Counted from the first letter of the stretch, positions 16,606 through 24,634 are shown. The stretch is DNA of 36,749 nucleotides from DATEOR01 sp963766725 (GCA_963766725.1 CAVYBK010000018.1:1-36749), one strand, 5' to 3'. The notes: generated from the letters alone by a model not told the origin. Program-made: numbers and translations.

Positions 16606-18539
16606 GCGGCCTTCCGGCCCGCCGCGAGGAGGACTCGGCAAGGGCTTTCCTTCAGGACGTGGTCGACCGTGCGGCCGAAGATCGGCGTCCGGCCGCGGGC
16701 GACTCGCCGCCGGGCGCCGATGACGATGAGCTCGGTCTGGCGGCGCACGGCCTCCTCGACGATGGCCGGACCGGCCCGCCGTGCGCGGGCGAGCCGGGTC
16801 ACCGCGCGCACGCCGTAGGCGTCGACAAAAGCGCGGGCCTCCTCCAGGAGCTCGAAGGCCCGTTCCTCCTCTTCGGGGAGCTCGGCGTCGAGTGGCAGGC
16901 TCAGCGGCACCTCGAGGACGTGGACGATCGCGATCGTCGCCCGCCGTTCGGACGCAAGACGAGCGGCGGCGACGAGCGCCTCCTCCGACTCGGCGTTGCG
17001 CACGACCGGCACGAGGATCGTGCGAAAGTGGAGCTCGAGCGAGGGGCCGAGGATCAGCGCCGGCGCCCGCACCGTCTCGAGCAGCGGCGCCCGCACGACC
17101 CTGCGGCGGTAGAAGAAGTAGACGATGAACCCGAGGACGAGCCAGCCGAGGCCGGCGTAGCGCGTCAAGGGCGTCTGTATGACCACCGTCAGCCACGCGA
17201 GCGCGGTGGCGATCCCGCCGAAGATCGCGAAGAGCGGCCAGTCGACCCCGCGCACCCGGAGATTCGGCCGCGCGCGGTAGACGAGCTCCTCGTCCCGGCG
17301 CCGGTAGCGCAGCGCCACGATCGACGCATGGGCGACCGTGAACGAGAGCATCGCGCCGAACGAGTACATCGTCCCGAGGAAGTCGAGCTGCCCGGGAATG
17401 AGCACGACGATCGGAGCGACGCCGGCGAAGACGACCAGCGAGAGCCACGGCGTCTTGAAACGCGGGTGCAGCCTGCGGAAGAGCTCGGGGAGCTGCCGGT
17501 AGTGCGACATCGCGTACGTGATGCGCGACGCGCCGATCACGCCCGCGTTCGTGGCGATGAAGAGGATCGTCGCAGCGAGGATCCCGACGTAGACCTTGAG
17601 GACGTCGAGCGCCGTTCCCGAGATGCCGAGGTTCTCGACGAGCCCGAGCACGGGGTCGTTGGCGAAGCCGCCCTCCTCCGGAGGAAGCCCGAGGAGCGTC
17701 TGATACTCGCCGTCCACGAGCCTGACGGGCAGCGCCGAGAGCGCGATCGCGGGCAGCGTGAAGTAGATGGCGAAAACGGCCAGCGCGACGAAGCGGATGG
17801 AGGCCGGGATCGAGCGCGGCGGGTCGCGAGCCTCTTCCGCGAGGTTGGAGACCGTCTCGATCCCCGTGTAGGCGATCATCGCCACCGGGATCGCGAGGAA
17901 GAACTGGTTCCAGGTCGGCGCCACGCCCCAGTGGACGTTCCCCTTCAGGATCGTCGGGCTGAAGATGAGGACGAAGCCGATGACCACGAGCAGGAGCTGC
18001 GTGGCGAAGTCGACGAGCGCGAGCAGGATGTTGATCCGAGCGGACTCCTGGATCCCGACGATGTTCAGGAGCACGAGCGCGGCGATCACGACGGCGCCGA
18101 CGACGATGTCCCAGGGGTTGTCCCGAAGCGACGGCCAGAAGATCGAGAGGTAGTGCGGGACGAAGAACGCCGAGATGGCGATCGTGATGATGTAGTTCAG
18201 CATCTGGGCCCAGGCGGCCCCGAAGCTGACGAGCTCGTTGAAGGCGTGGCGCGCGAAGCTCGACGACCCGCCGGCCTCCGGGTAGCGCACCGTGCCCTCG
18301 GCGTAGGTCGCGGCGGTCGCCGCGAAGATGATCCCGGCGATGACGAAGACGAGCGGGGTCAGGCCGAGGGCGAACGCCGCCGTGACGCCGAGCGCGTAGT
18401 AGATGGACGAGCCGACGTTGCCGTACGCCGTCGAGAAGAGCGCCGGGGTCCCGAGCACCCGCTCCAGGCCCTGCGAACGTCGCCGCCGGCGGATGACGCC
18501 TCGCTGTCGCTCGAAGGCGCTCACTGGCCGATCGGCCAC
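16602..18539 (-). CDS. Second APC-superfamily permease with C-terminal universal-stress domain
   Basis: A 645-residue paralogue of the permease downstream. A basic N-terminus is followed by about 12 helices from 'YGNVGSSIYYALGVTAAFALG', the helix-1 substrate motif being 'GSSIYYALG', through 'AYTGIETVSNLAEEARDP'. A UspA-like domain (about 510-640) then has 'FRTILVPVVRN', 'IVHVLEVPLSLPLD' and 'VIGARRRVARG...FGRT', closer to the canonical ATP loop than its neighbour. Two paralogues with a small membrane protein between them suggest one transcript and perhaps a hetero-oligomer. The substrate is K+ or amino acids; the context of RCK genes favours K+. Start GTG at 18539. Confidence 0.8.
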   Translation of the reverse strand: MADRPVSAFERQRGVIRRRRRSQGLERVLGTPALFSTAYGNVGSSIYYALGVTAAFALGLTPLVFVIAGIIFAATAATYAEGTVRYPEAGGSSSFARHAFNELVSFGAAWAQMLNYIITIAISAFFVPHYLSIFWPSLRDNPWDIVVGAVVIAALVLLNIVGIQESARINILLALVDFATQLLLVVIGFVLIFSPTILKGNVHWGVAPTWNQFFLAIPVAMIAYTGIETVSNLAEEARDPPRSIPASIRFVALAVFAIYFTLPAIALSALPVRLVDGEYQTLLGLPPEEGGFANDPVLGLVENLGISGTALDVLKVYVGILAATILFIATNAGVIGASRITYAMSHYRQLPELFRRLHPRFKTPWLSLVVFAGVAPIVVLIPGQLDFLGTMYSFGAMLSFTVAHASIVALRYRRRDEELVYRARPNLRVRGVDWPLFAIFGGIATALAWLTVVIQTPLTRYAGLGWLVLGFIVYFFYRRRVVRAPLLETVRAPALILGPSLELHFRTILVPVVRNAESEEALVAAARLASERRATIAIVHVLEVPLSLPLDAELPEEEERAFELLEEARAFVDAYGVRAVTRLARARRAGPAIVEEAVRRQTELIVIGARRRVARGRTPIFGRTVDHVLKESPCRVLLAAGRKAA

Positions 18540-18569
18540 ACTAACTGAAGGCGACGACGTCTAAGTGGA

Positions 18570-19061
18570 GTGACGATGCAAAAGATGGCCTGCTGGCTCG
18601 GCTGGCCGCCGGGCCACCTGTACGAGTCGGTCACGTACCGCGACCCGGTCTCCGGCCGGTGGCGCGCGTACGCGCGCTGTCTCCGCTGCGAGCGCCAGCG
18701 GCGCCTTTCGATCGGTGACCGCAAGCGTCCTGCCAACTTCCCCGGCAACCCGCTCGCCATGCTCCTCGCCTTCGGCTCGCGGCCGGCCGACGCGACCCCG
18801 GGAATCGAGCCCGTGGCCCCGCGCGGGTCCATGGTCGTCGAGGTGCCCGCGACGGGCGAGAAGCTCGAGATCAGGGCCGCGCTCGTCGCCTGGGGGCCCT
18901 GGCGCGGCGCCACCGTCTACTGCGCGCGCCGGCTCGGGAGCGGCCGCCGGGCGGCCTCACGCGACCTGCGCTCTGCGGTCGCCAGGGCGTCGGACGCACA
19001 GGAGAGGGCGCCGTGGGTGGAGGATCTCGCGCGCCAGTTGGAACACGAGCTCGCCCCGTAG
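18570..19061 (+). CDS. Hypothetical protein with CxxC motif
   Basis: A 163-residue protein (GTG at 18570; ATG at 18576 would give 161). The N-terminal third contains 'YARCLRCERQRRLS', a lone CxxC that might bind metal or act in redox; a second pair is missing. The rest is Arg/Ala-rich with two Trp-containing segments and no membrane helix or signal peptide. I do not recognise the family. It is divergent from the permease gene and ends just before the promoter of the leuA leader. Confidence 0.6.
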   Translation: MTMQKMACWLGWPPGHLYESVTYRDPVSGRWRAYARCLRCERQRRLSIGDRKRPANFPGNPLAMLLAFGSRPADATPGIEPVAPRGSMVVEVPATGEKLEIRAALVAWGPWRGATVYCARRLGSGRRAASRDLRSAVARASDAQERAPWVEDLARQLEHELAP

Positions 19062-19065
19062 GGGG

Positions 19066-19094
19066 TTGACAGGCCCGTGAGGTTTACGCAGACT
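19066..19094 (+). promoter_or_regulatory. Promoter of the leader-leuA operon
   Basis: A perfect TTGACA (19066-19071), a 17-bp spacer and CAGACT (19089-19094), which keeps the key A2 and T6 of the -10 box. It predicts transcription starting at about 19100-19104, right at the GTG of the leader peptide. Confidence 0.65.
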
Positions 19095-19103
19095 TGGCCA
19101 ATC

Positions 19104-19208
19104 GTGCAGTCGAGGTCACGCGCCACAGCATTGCCCGCCACCGGTTTGGTTGGCCTGGCGTCGCTCGGCCTCGTCGCCATTCTCCTTATCGCCATTCTCC
19201 CCCGCTAA
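19104..19208 (+). CDS. Branched-chain leader peptide for leuA attenuation
   Basis: A 34-codon ORF starting at GTG almost at the predicted transcript start. Twelve of residues 15-32 are Leu, Val or Ile ('LVGLASLGLVAILLIAIL'), and the peptide then ends in Pro-Arg-stop. This composition directly upstream of leuA is the signature of an attenuator leader peptide that measures charged Leu/Val/Ile tRNA. Stop TAA (19206-19208) lies in the loop of a hairpin. A longer frame from GTG 19077 is open but would start upstream of the predicted transcript. Leader peptides before leuA are known in other actinobacteria; this one covers all three branched-chain residues, matching the ilv genes downstream. Confidence 0.72.
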   Translation: MQSRSRATALPATGLVGLASLGLVAILLIAILPR

Positions 19209-19287
19209 GGGGGAGTACGCGACCACGCGCCCTTTAGTTGGCGCACACGCCGACCGAAACGACACCCGAGGTGCGTCTCCGTTTCGG
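19197..19287 (+). promoter_or_regulatory. Three-hairpin attenuator region between leader peptide and leuA
   Basis: Hairpin 1: CTCCCCC/GGGGGAG, 7 bp (19197-19215), with the leader stop codon in the loop. Hairpin 2: GCGCC/GGCGC (19227-19244). Hairpin 3: CCGAAACG/CGTTTCGG, 8 bp (19254-19287), enclosing a smaller CACC/GGTG stem and ending 8 nt before the leuA Shine-Dalgarno. None is followed by a T-run, so control may act on translation initiation or Rho rather than by a classical terminator. The leader codons CTCCTT (19182-19187) are complementary to AAGGAG of the leuA RBS. Confidence 0.55.
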
Positions 19288-19306
19288 GGACGCCGAAGGA
19301 GGAGCA

Positions 19307-20458
19307 GTGGCAGCACGCAGGATCACCATCTTCGATACGACGCTGCGCGACGGGGAGCAGTCCCCGGGCATCGCGCTGCAGCCGCATGAGAAGGCGGAGA
19401 TCGCCACGCAGCTCGAGCGCCTCGGAGTCGACGTCGTCGAGGCCGGCTTCGCGGTCTCCTCGCCGGGCGACTTCGAGGGCGTGAGGGCCGTGGCGGCCGC
19501 GGTCGACCGACCCGCGGTGGCATCTCTCGCCCGCACCAAGAAGGAAGACATCGACGCCAGCGCGGAGGCGCTCGCCGACGCGCAGCGCTCCCGCATTCAC
19601 GTCTTCATCGCGACGAGCCCCATCCACATGGAGAAGAAGCTCCGCCTCGAGCCCGCCGAGGTGGTCGAGCAGGCCCGCTGGGCGGTCGGCTACGCCAACG
19701 CGAAGGCGGACGAGGTCGAGTTCTCCTGTGAGGACGCGACCCGCTCCGACCCACGCTTCGTCGCCAAGGTGTGCCGAGAGGCGATCGAGGCCGGCGCAAC
19801 GACGATCAACCTCCCCGACACCGTCGGCTATTGCCTGCCGGAGGAGTACGCGAGCTTCCTGCTCGAAATCCAGCACCTCTGCCCCGAGCTCGAGGAGGTT
19901 TCCCTCTCCGTCCATTGCCACAACGACCTCGGGCTCGCGGTCGCCAACTCGCTCGCCGCCGTGCGAGCGGGCGCGACCCAGATCGAGGCGACCATCAACG
20001 GGCTCGGCGAACGAGCCGGGAACGCGGCCCTCGAGGAGATCGTCATGGCGCTGCGCGTGCGCCGCGACTCCTTCGAGACCGAAACCGGCATCGTCGTCGG
20101 CGAGATCGGCAAGACCTCGCATCTCGTCGAGAAGCTGACGGGCTACAGCGTCCAGCGCTGCAAGGCGATCGTGGGTGCGAACGCGTTCGCCCACGAGGCC
20201 GGCATCCACCAGGACGGGATGCTGAAGGACGCCGACACGTACCAGATCATGGACCCGACCGAGCTCGGGCTCGTGATGACGCTCCCGCTCGGAAAGCACT
20301 CCGGCCGGCACGCGTTCGCGCTCGCCTGCGCGGAGGCCGGCATCCAGATCGAGGGCGACGAGCTGAACGAAGCGTTCAAGCGCTTCAAGCAGCTTGCCGA
20401 CCAACGTAAGCAGGTCACGCTTTACGACGTCTTCGAACGGGAGGCCGCCGTCCCATGA
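19307..20458 (+). CDS. leuA: 2-isopropylmalate synthase lacking the leucine-feedback domain
   Basis: Condenses acetyl-CoA with 2-oxoisovalerate, the first step of leucine synthesis. Start GTG 19307 is set by AAGGAGGA at 19296-19303. The 383-residue product contains the catalytic TIM barrel: 'FDTTLRDGEQSPG' (metal Asp and catalytic Arg), 'SVHCHNDLGLA' (metal His-x-His) and 'NGLGERAGNAALEEI'. It also has linker subdomains with 'GIHQDGMLKD' and 'GKHSGRHAF'. It stops about 130-150 residues short of the usual length of over 500: the C-terminal LeuA_dimer domain that binds leucine is absent, with no frameshift and a normal stop. It is therefore probably not inhibited by leucine in the usual way. 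Its stop overlaps the next gene (ATGA), a degenerate LeuB-like protein. A leader peptide precedes it. Confidence 0.9.
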   Translation: MAARRITIFDTTLRDGEQSPGIALQPHEKAEIATQLERLGVDVVEAGFAVSSPGDFEGVRAVAAAVDRPAVASLARTKKEDIDASAEALADAQRSRIHVFIATSPIHMEKKLRLEPAEVVEQARWAVGYANAKADEVEFSCEDATRSDPRFVAKVCREAIEAGATTINLPDTVGYCLPEEYASFLLEIQHLCPELEEVSLSVHCHNDLGLAVANSLAAVRAGATQIEATINGLGERAGNAALEEIVMALRVRRDSFETETGIVVGEIGKTSHLVEKLTGYSVQRCKAIVGANAFAHEAGIHQDGMLKDADTYQIMDPTELGLVMTLPLGKHSGRHAFALACAEAGIQIEGDELNEAFKRFKQLADQRKQVTLYDVFEREAAVP

Positions 20459-21384
20459 GAGCCCGTCGCTACAAGATCGCCTGTCTCGCCGGCGACGGAA
20501 TCGGCCCTGAGCTCATGGCCGAAGCCAGCCGCGCGGTCGAGGCCGTCTCGCGCCTGCACGGGTTCGCCGTCGACGAGGCGCACGTCCCGTTCGGAGGAGA
20601 CGCCGTCCGCAGGTTCGGGCACCCGCTCCCTCCCGCCACGCGAGCCGCGTGCCGCGAGGCGGACGCCGTGCTCATCGCCGCCACCCGCGAGCCCGCGCTC
20701 GAGGGCGTCAAGGCGGAGCTCGATCTCACCTGGCGCCTGACGCGCGTGCGCCTCGCCCCCGAAGGCGACGTCGCGCTCGTCAGCCCAGTCGTCGAAGACG
20801 CCGAGCAGGTCGCCATCGAACGGGCCTTCCGGCTCGCACGCGAGCGGCGGGCCAAGGTGACCTCCGTCGGCACGAGCCAGGAGTGGTTCGCAGCCGTGCA
20901 GGCCGCCACCGAACGGCACGAGGGCGTGATCGTGGAGCACGTTCCCGTCGAGCTCGTCCTCCCCATCCTCGCAACCGACCCGGGGCGGTTCGACGTCATC
21001 GCCACGCAGGAGGTCTTCGCAGAGGCTCTCTCCAACATGGCCGCCTTCGCGCACGAGGACGTGCGCATGGTCGCCTCCGGCCGCATGTCCGCGAACGGCA
21101 TGGGGATCTTCGGCCCGACCCACGGCTCGGCGCCCGAGATCGCCGGCCAGGGCGTGGCCAATCCGACGGCCATGCTCCTCGCCGCCTCGGTCATGCTCGG
21201 CGAGGGGCTCGGCGAGCGCGCCGCGGCCGAGACCCTCGAGCGCGGCGTCTCCCGGGCGATCGGGGACGGCGTTCGCACGGCGGACCTCGTCGTGACCGGC
21301 GCTGCCGCCACGACCCGCCAGTTCATGGACGTCCTCCTCGCCGGCCTCCCTTCGGCCCGGAGGGACACGGAGTTCGCCGCATGA
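20455..21384 (+). CDS. Isopropylmalate-dehydrogenase-like protein with lost active site
   Basis: A 309-residue member of the isocitrate/isopropylmalate dehydrogenase fold. The N-terminal 'LAGDGIGPE' and the nucleotide-loop 'GPTHGSAPEIAGQGVANP' are kept. Compared with the normal LeuB at 30727, the catalytic and substrate residues are gone. The segment around 'LRAELDVYANLRP' is 'VKAELDLTWRLTR'. The 'VRELVGGLYFG' block, with its Arg and catalytic Tyr, is missing. Catalytic Lys in 'VDKAN' is replaced ('VGTSQ'), and the metal Asp residues of 'VDNAAM' and 'FGDILSD' become 'VPVELV' and 'FAEALSN'. The frame is intact and codon use is normal, so it is maintained by selection, probably as a non-catalytic partner or regulator. 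It overlaps leuA and ilvB by ATGA on both sides. Confidence 0.85.
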   Translation: MRARRYKIACLAGDGIGPELMAEASRAVEAVSRLHGFAVDEAHVPFGGDAVRRFGHPLPPATRAACREADAVLIAATREPALEGVKAELDLTWRLTRVRLAPEGDVALVSPVVEDAEQVAIERAFRLARERRAKVTSVGTSQEWFAAVQAATERHEGVIVEHVPVELVLPILATDPGRFDVIATQEVFAEALSNMAAFAHEDVRMVASGRMSANGMGIFGPTHGSAPEIAGQGVANPTAMLLAASVMLGEGLGERAAAETLERGVSRAIGDGVRTADLVVTGAAATTRQFMDVLLAGLPSARRDTEFAA

Positions 21385-23099
21385 AAATGCTCGGCTCCGA
21401 CGCGATCCTGCGCTCGCTCGAGGCCGAGGGGGTCGACATCGCCTTCGGCATCCCCGGAGGCGCGATTCTGCCGCTCTACGACGCGTTCGCCCGCGGCTCG
21501 AACGTCCGCCACGTCCTCGCCCGCCACGAGCAGGGCGCCGGCCACATGGCCGAGGGCTACGCCCGCGCGTCGGGCAAGGTCGGCGTCGCGATCGCCACGT
21601 CCGGCCCTGGAGCGACGAACCTCGTCACCCCGATCGCCGACGCGTGGATGGACTCAACGCCGCTCGTCGCCATCACCGGCCAGGTGCGCACGAACCTCAT
21701 CGGCACCGACGCCTTCCAGGAGACGGATGCCGTCGGCATCACGCTCCCGATCGTCAAGCACTCCTGGCTCGTCCAGAACGTGGAGGAGCTGCCCGGAGTC
21801 CTGAAGGCGGCCTTCCACGTCGCCCAGACCGGGCGCAGCGGGCCTGTCCACGTCGACATCGCCAAGGACGTGCAAGAGGCCGAGTTCGACTTCCGCTATC
21901 CCGAGGACGTCGACCTCCCCGGCTGGAAGCCGCCGGTCCGCGTGCACCCGCGCCAGATCGCAGCGGCCGCGGAAGCGCTCGCCGCCGCCGAGAAGCCCGT
22001 CCTCTACGTCGGCGGCGGGACGATCAACGCCGACGCCTGCACCGAGCTCCGCGAGCTCGCCGAGGCAGGCGGCATCCCCGTCATCACGACGCTCATGGCG
22101 AAGGGCGCATTCCCCGACTCGCACCCGCTCGCCTACGGCGCGCCCGGGATGCACGGCTCGAAGTGGGCGAACTGGGCGATGAACAAGTGCGACCTCCTCG
22201 TCGCCGTCGGCTCGCGCTTCGACGACCGGGTCACCGGGAAGCTCTCCGCGTTCGCAGCCGGCGCGAAGGTCATCCACCTCGACATCGACTCGGCGGAGAT
22301 CGGCAAGCTCCGCCGCGCGGACATCCCCGTCGTCGGCCCGCTCAAGGTCGCCCTCGGCGAGCTCGCGACCCAGGTGCGGAAGCTCCGCACCGCCAACGGC
22401 AAGGGGCCCGAGGCCTGGCGCCGGCAGATCGACGCGTGGCGCGAGGAGTTCCCCTACCGCTACGCGAAGAGCGACAACCTCAAGCCGCAGACGGTGCTCG
22501 AGTCGCTGCGCGACCTCACCGCCGGTCGCGACGACGTCATCTGGACGACCGGCGTGGGCCAGCACCAGATGTGGGCGATGCAGTACCTCGTCTGCGACCG
22601 GCCGCGCTCATTCATCACCTCCGGAGGGCTGGGGACGATGGGCTACGGCGTCCCCGCTGCCGTCGGCGCGAAGGCCGCGCGCCCCGACGCGACGGTCGTC
22701 TGCGTCGACGGCGACGGCTGCTTCCAGATGACGTGCCAGGAGCTCGCAACGTCGGCTCTCGAAGGGCTTCCGATCGTCGTCGTGATCGTGAACAACGGCT
22801 GGCTCGGGATGGTGCGCCAGTGGCAGGAGATGTTCTACGACGAGCGCTTCGCGCAGACGCACCTGACGCACCAGGTGCCCGACTACGCGCAGCTCGCCGA
22901 GGCCTACGGCGCGGCCGGCTTCACCGTTTCCTCCGAGGACGAGCTCGAGCCCGCGCTCGAGGAGGCTCTCTCCTGCGGCCGCGCGGCGGTCGTGGACGCC
23001 CGCGTCGACCCCGAGGAGAAGTGCTTCCCGATGATCCCGGCGGGCGCCGCAGCTTCCGACTGCATCGAGTTCGACGCCGAGGAGTGGGTGGAGGCATGA
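21381..23099 (+). CDS. ilvB: Acetolactate synthase, large subunit
   Basis: A 572-residue thiamine-diphosphate enzyme that makes acetolactate or acetohydroxybutyrate, the common step to Val, Leu and Ile. The catalytic Glu is in 'ARHEQGAGHMAEGYAR', FAD/core motifs in 'GSRFDDRVTG' and the ThDP-binding motif 'GDGCFQMTCQELATS...IVNN'. 'GGLGTMGYGVPAA' is also typical. Length and motif order are normal. Start ATG 21381 overlaps the previous stop, and the stop overlaps ilvN (ATGA), so the two subunits are translationally coupled. Confidence 0.96.
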   Translation: MKMLGSDAILRSLEAEGVDIAFGIPGGAILPLYDAFARGSNVRHVLARHEQGAGHMAEGYARASGKVGVAIATSGPGATNLVTPIADAWMDSTPLVAITGQVRTNLIGTDAFQETDAVGITLPIVKHSWLVQNVEELPGVLKAAFHVAQTGRSGPVHVDIAKDVQEAEFDFRYPEDVDLPGWKPPVRVHPRQIAAAAEALAAAEKPVLYVGGGTINADACTELRELAEAGGIPVITTLMAKGAFPDSHPLAYGAPGMHGSKWANWAMNKCDLLVAVGSRFDDRVTGKLSAFAAGAKVIHLDIDSAEIGKLRRADIPVVGPLKVALGELATQVRKLRTANGKGPEAWRRQIDAWREEFPYRYAKSDNLKPQTVLESLRDLTAGRDDVIWTTGVGQHQMWAMQYLVCDRPRSFITSGGLGTMGYGVPAAVGAKAARPDATVVCVDGDGCFQMTCQELATSALEGLPIVVVIVNNGWLGMVRQWQEMFYDERFAQTHLTHQVPDYAQLAEAYGAAGFTVSSEDELEPALEEALSCGRAAVVDARVDPEEKCFPMIPAGAAASDCIEFDAEEWVEA

Positions 23100-23608
23100 C
23101 GCACACGCTCTCCGTCCTCGTCGAGAACCGCCCCGGCGCTCTTGCCCGTGTCTCGAACATGTTCGCCCGCCGCGGCTTCAACATCGAGAGCCTCGCGGTC
23201 GGCCCGACCGAGCGCCCGAACGTCTCGCGCATCACGCTGCGCGTCGACTGCGCGCAGGAGTCGATCGAGCAGATCGAGAAGCAGATGCACAAGCTCGTGA
23301 ACGTCCTGCGCGTGAACGAGCTCGAGCCCGGCGAGGCGATCGAGCGCGAGCTCGCCCTTCTCAAGGTCAACGCGCCCGCCGACCGGCGCGGCGAGCTGCT
23401 CGCCCTCGCCGAGGTCTTCAACGCCCGGGTCGCGGACCTCGGTCCGAACGCGATCATCTTCGAGGTCGTCGGCTCGCCGGAGGAGCTCGACTCCTTCGAG
23501 GAGCTCGTCCGCCCGCACGGCCTCAAGGAGCTTGCGCGCACCGGCCGCATCGGCCTCGCCCGTGCGTCCACGGCGCGCGCGCCCCGACGTCAACACGTAC
23601 TCCGCTAG
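23096..23608 (+). CDS. ilvN: Acetolactate synthase, small regulatory subunit
   Basis: A 170-residue regulatory subunit. The N-terminal ACT domain ('VLVENRPGALARVSNMFARRGFNIESLAVG', conserved core 'RPGALARVSNMFARRGFNI') binds valine and confers feedback inhibition on IlvB. The C-terminal ALS_ss_C domain follows (about 80-155). Start ATG 23096 overlaps the ilvB stop. Because LeuA here has no feedback domain, this is the clearest allosteric valve left in the pathway. Confidence 0.95.
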   Translation: MTHTLSVLVENRPGALARVSNMFARRGFNIESLAVGPTERPNVSRITLRVDCAQESIEQIEKQMHKLVNVLRVNELEPGEAIERELALLKVNAPADRRGELLALAEVFNARVADLGPNAIIFEVVGSPEELDSFEELVRPHGLKELARTGRIGLARASTARAPRRQHVLR

Positions 23609-23620
23609 CGAAAGGAAATC

Positions 23621-24634
23621 ATGGCAGCAACGGTCTACCGCGAAGGCAACGTCGAGCTTCTGAACGGCAAGGTCGCCGTCATCGGCTACGGCAGCCAGGG
23701 ACACGCGCACGCGCTGAACCTGCGCGACTCCGGCGTCGACGTCGAGGTCGGCCTGCGCCTCGGGAGCGACTCGTGGTCGACCGCAGAGGAAGCCGGGCTG
23801 ACGGTGAAGGCGATTCCCGCCGCCGTCCAGGGCGCCCGGCTCGTCGCGATCCTCCTGCCCGACCACGTGCAGAAGGGCGTCTACGAGCGCGAGATCGAGC
23901 CCAACCTCGAGCCCGGCGCCGCGGTTCTCTTCGCGCACGGCTTCAACGTCCACTTCGGCGAGATCAAGCCCGGCACGGGCCACGACGTGGTCATGGTCGC
24001 GCCCAAGGGCCCCGGCCACCGCGTGCGCCAGCTCTTCGAGGCCGGCGCCGGCACACCGGGCCTCGTCGCCGTCGCGCAGGACGCGAGCGGCAACGCCTTC
24101 GACCTCGCGCTCGCCTACGGGACCGCCATCGGGTGCGGCCGCGCAGGGATGCTCGCGACGACGTTCGCGGAGGAGACCGAGAGCGACCTCTTCGGCGAGC
24201 AGGCCGTCCTCTGCGGCGGCGTCTGCGCGCTCATGCAGGCCGGCTTCGAGACACTCGTGGACGCCGGCTACCAGCCCGAGATCGCCTACTACGAGTGCAT
24301 CAACGAGATGAAGCTGATCGTGGACCTGATCTACGAGGGCGGCTTCTCGTACATGCGTCACTCGATCTCCGACGTCGCCGAGTACGGCGACCTCACCCGT
24401 GGCCAGGTCATCGTCGACGAGCACGTGAAGACGACGATGAAGAAGCTGCTCGAGGACATCCGCAACGGCTCGTTCGCCCGTGAGCTGATCGCGGAGGAGG
24501 ATGCTGGGCGGCCGCGCTTCACTGCCCTCAGGCGCATGGCCGCCAAGCATCCGGTCGAGCAGGTCGGACAGGAGCTCCGCGACCTCGCCGGCCGCGAAGG
24601 GCTTCTCGGCGCGGAGGCTCATGGCGTCCGTTGA
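23621..24634 (+). CDS. ilvC: Ketol-acid reductoisomerase
   Basis: A 337-residue class I enzyme, converting acetolactate to 2,3-dihydroxyisovalerate with NAD(P)H and Mg2+. The Rossmann motif is 'GYGSQGHAHALNLRDSG', with the 'RLGSDSW' loop that contacts the cofactor phosphate. The C-terminal knotted domain carries the metal ligands in 'DLFGEQAVLCGG' and 'YECINEMKLIVDLI'. Start ATG 23621 has GAAAGGA 5 nt upstream. The 12-nt gap after ilvN is one of the few in this operon. The 3' end overlaps hom by 14 nt. Confidence 0.96.
   Translation: MAATVYREGNVELLNGKVAVIGYGSQGHAHALNLRDSGVDVEVGLRLGSDSWSTAEEAGLTVKAIPAAVQGARLVAILLPDHVQKGVYEREIEPNLEPGAAVLFAHGFNVHFGEIKPGTGHDVVMVAPKGPGHRVRQLFEAGAGTPGLVAVAQDASGNAFDLALAYGTAIGCGRAGMLATTFAEETESDLFGEQAVLCGGVCALMQAGFETLVDAGYQPEIAYYECINEMKLIVDLIYEGGFSYMRHSISDVAEYGDLTRGQVIVDEHVKTTMKKLLEDIRNGSFARELIAEEDAGRPRFTALRRMAAKHPVEQVGQELRDLAGREGLLGAEAHGVR

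Noticed and set aside
20455..21384. Calling the second dehydrogenase-like gene a functional leuB, or homoisocitrate/tartrate dehydrogenase.
   Set aside because: Catalytic Lys, Tyr, metal Asp and substrate Arg positions are all replaced, which excludes any active member of the family by normal criteria.
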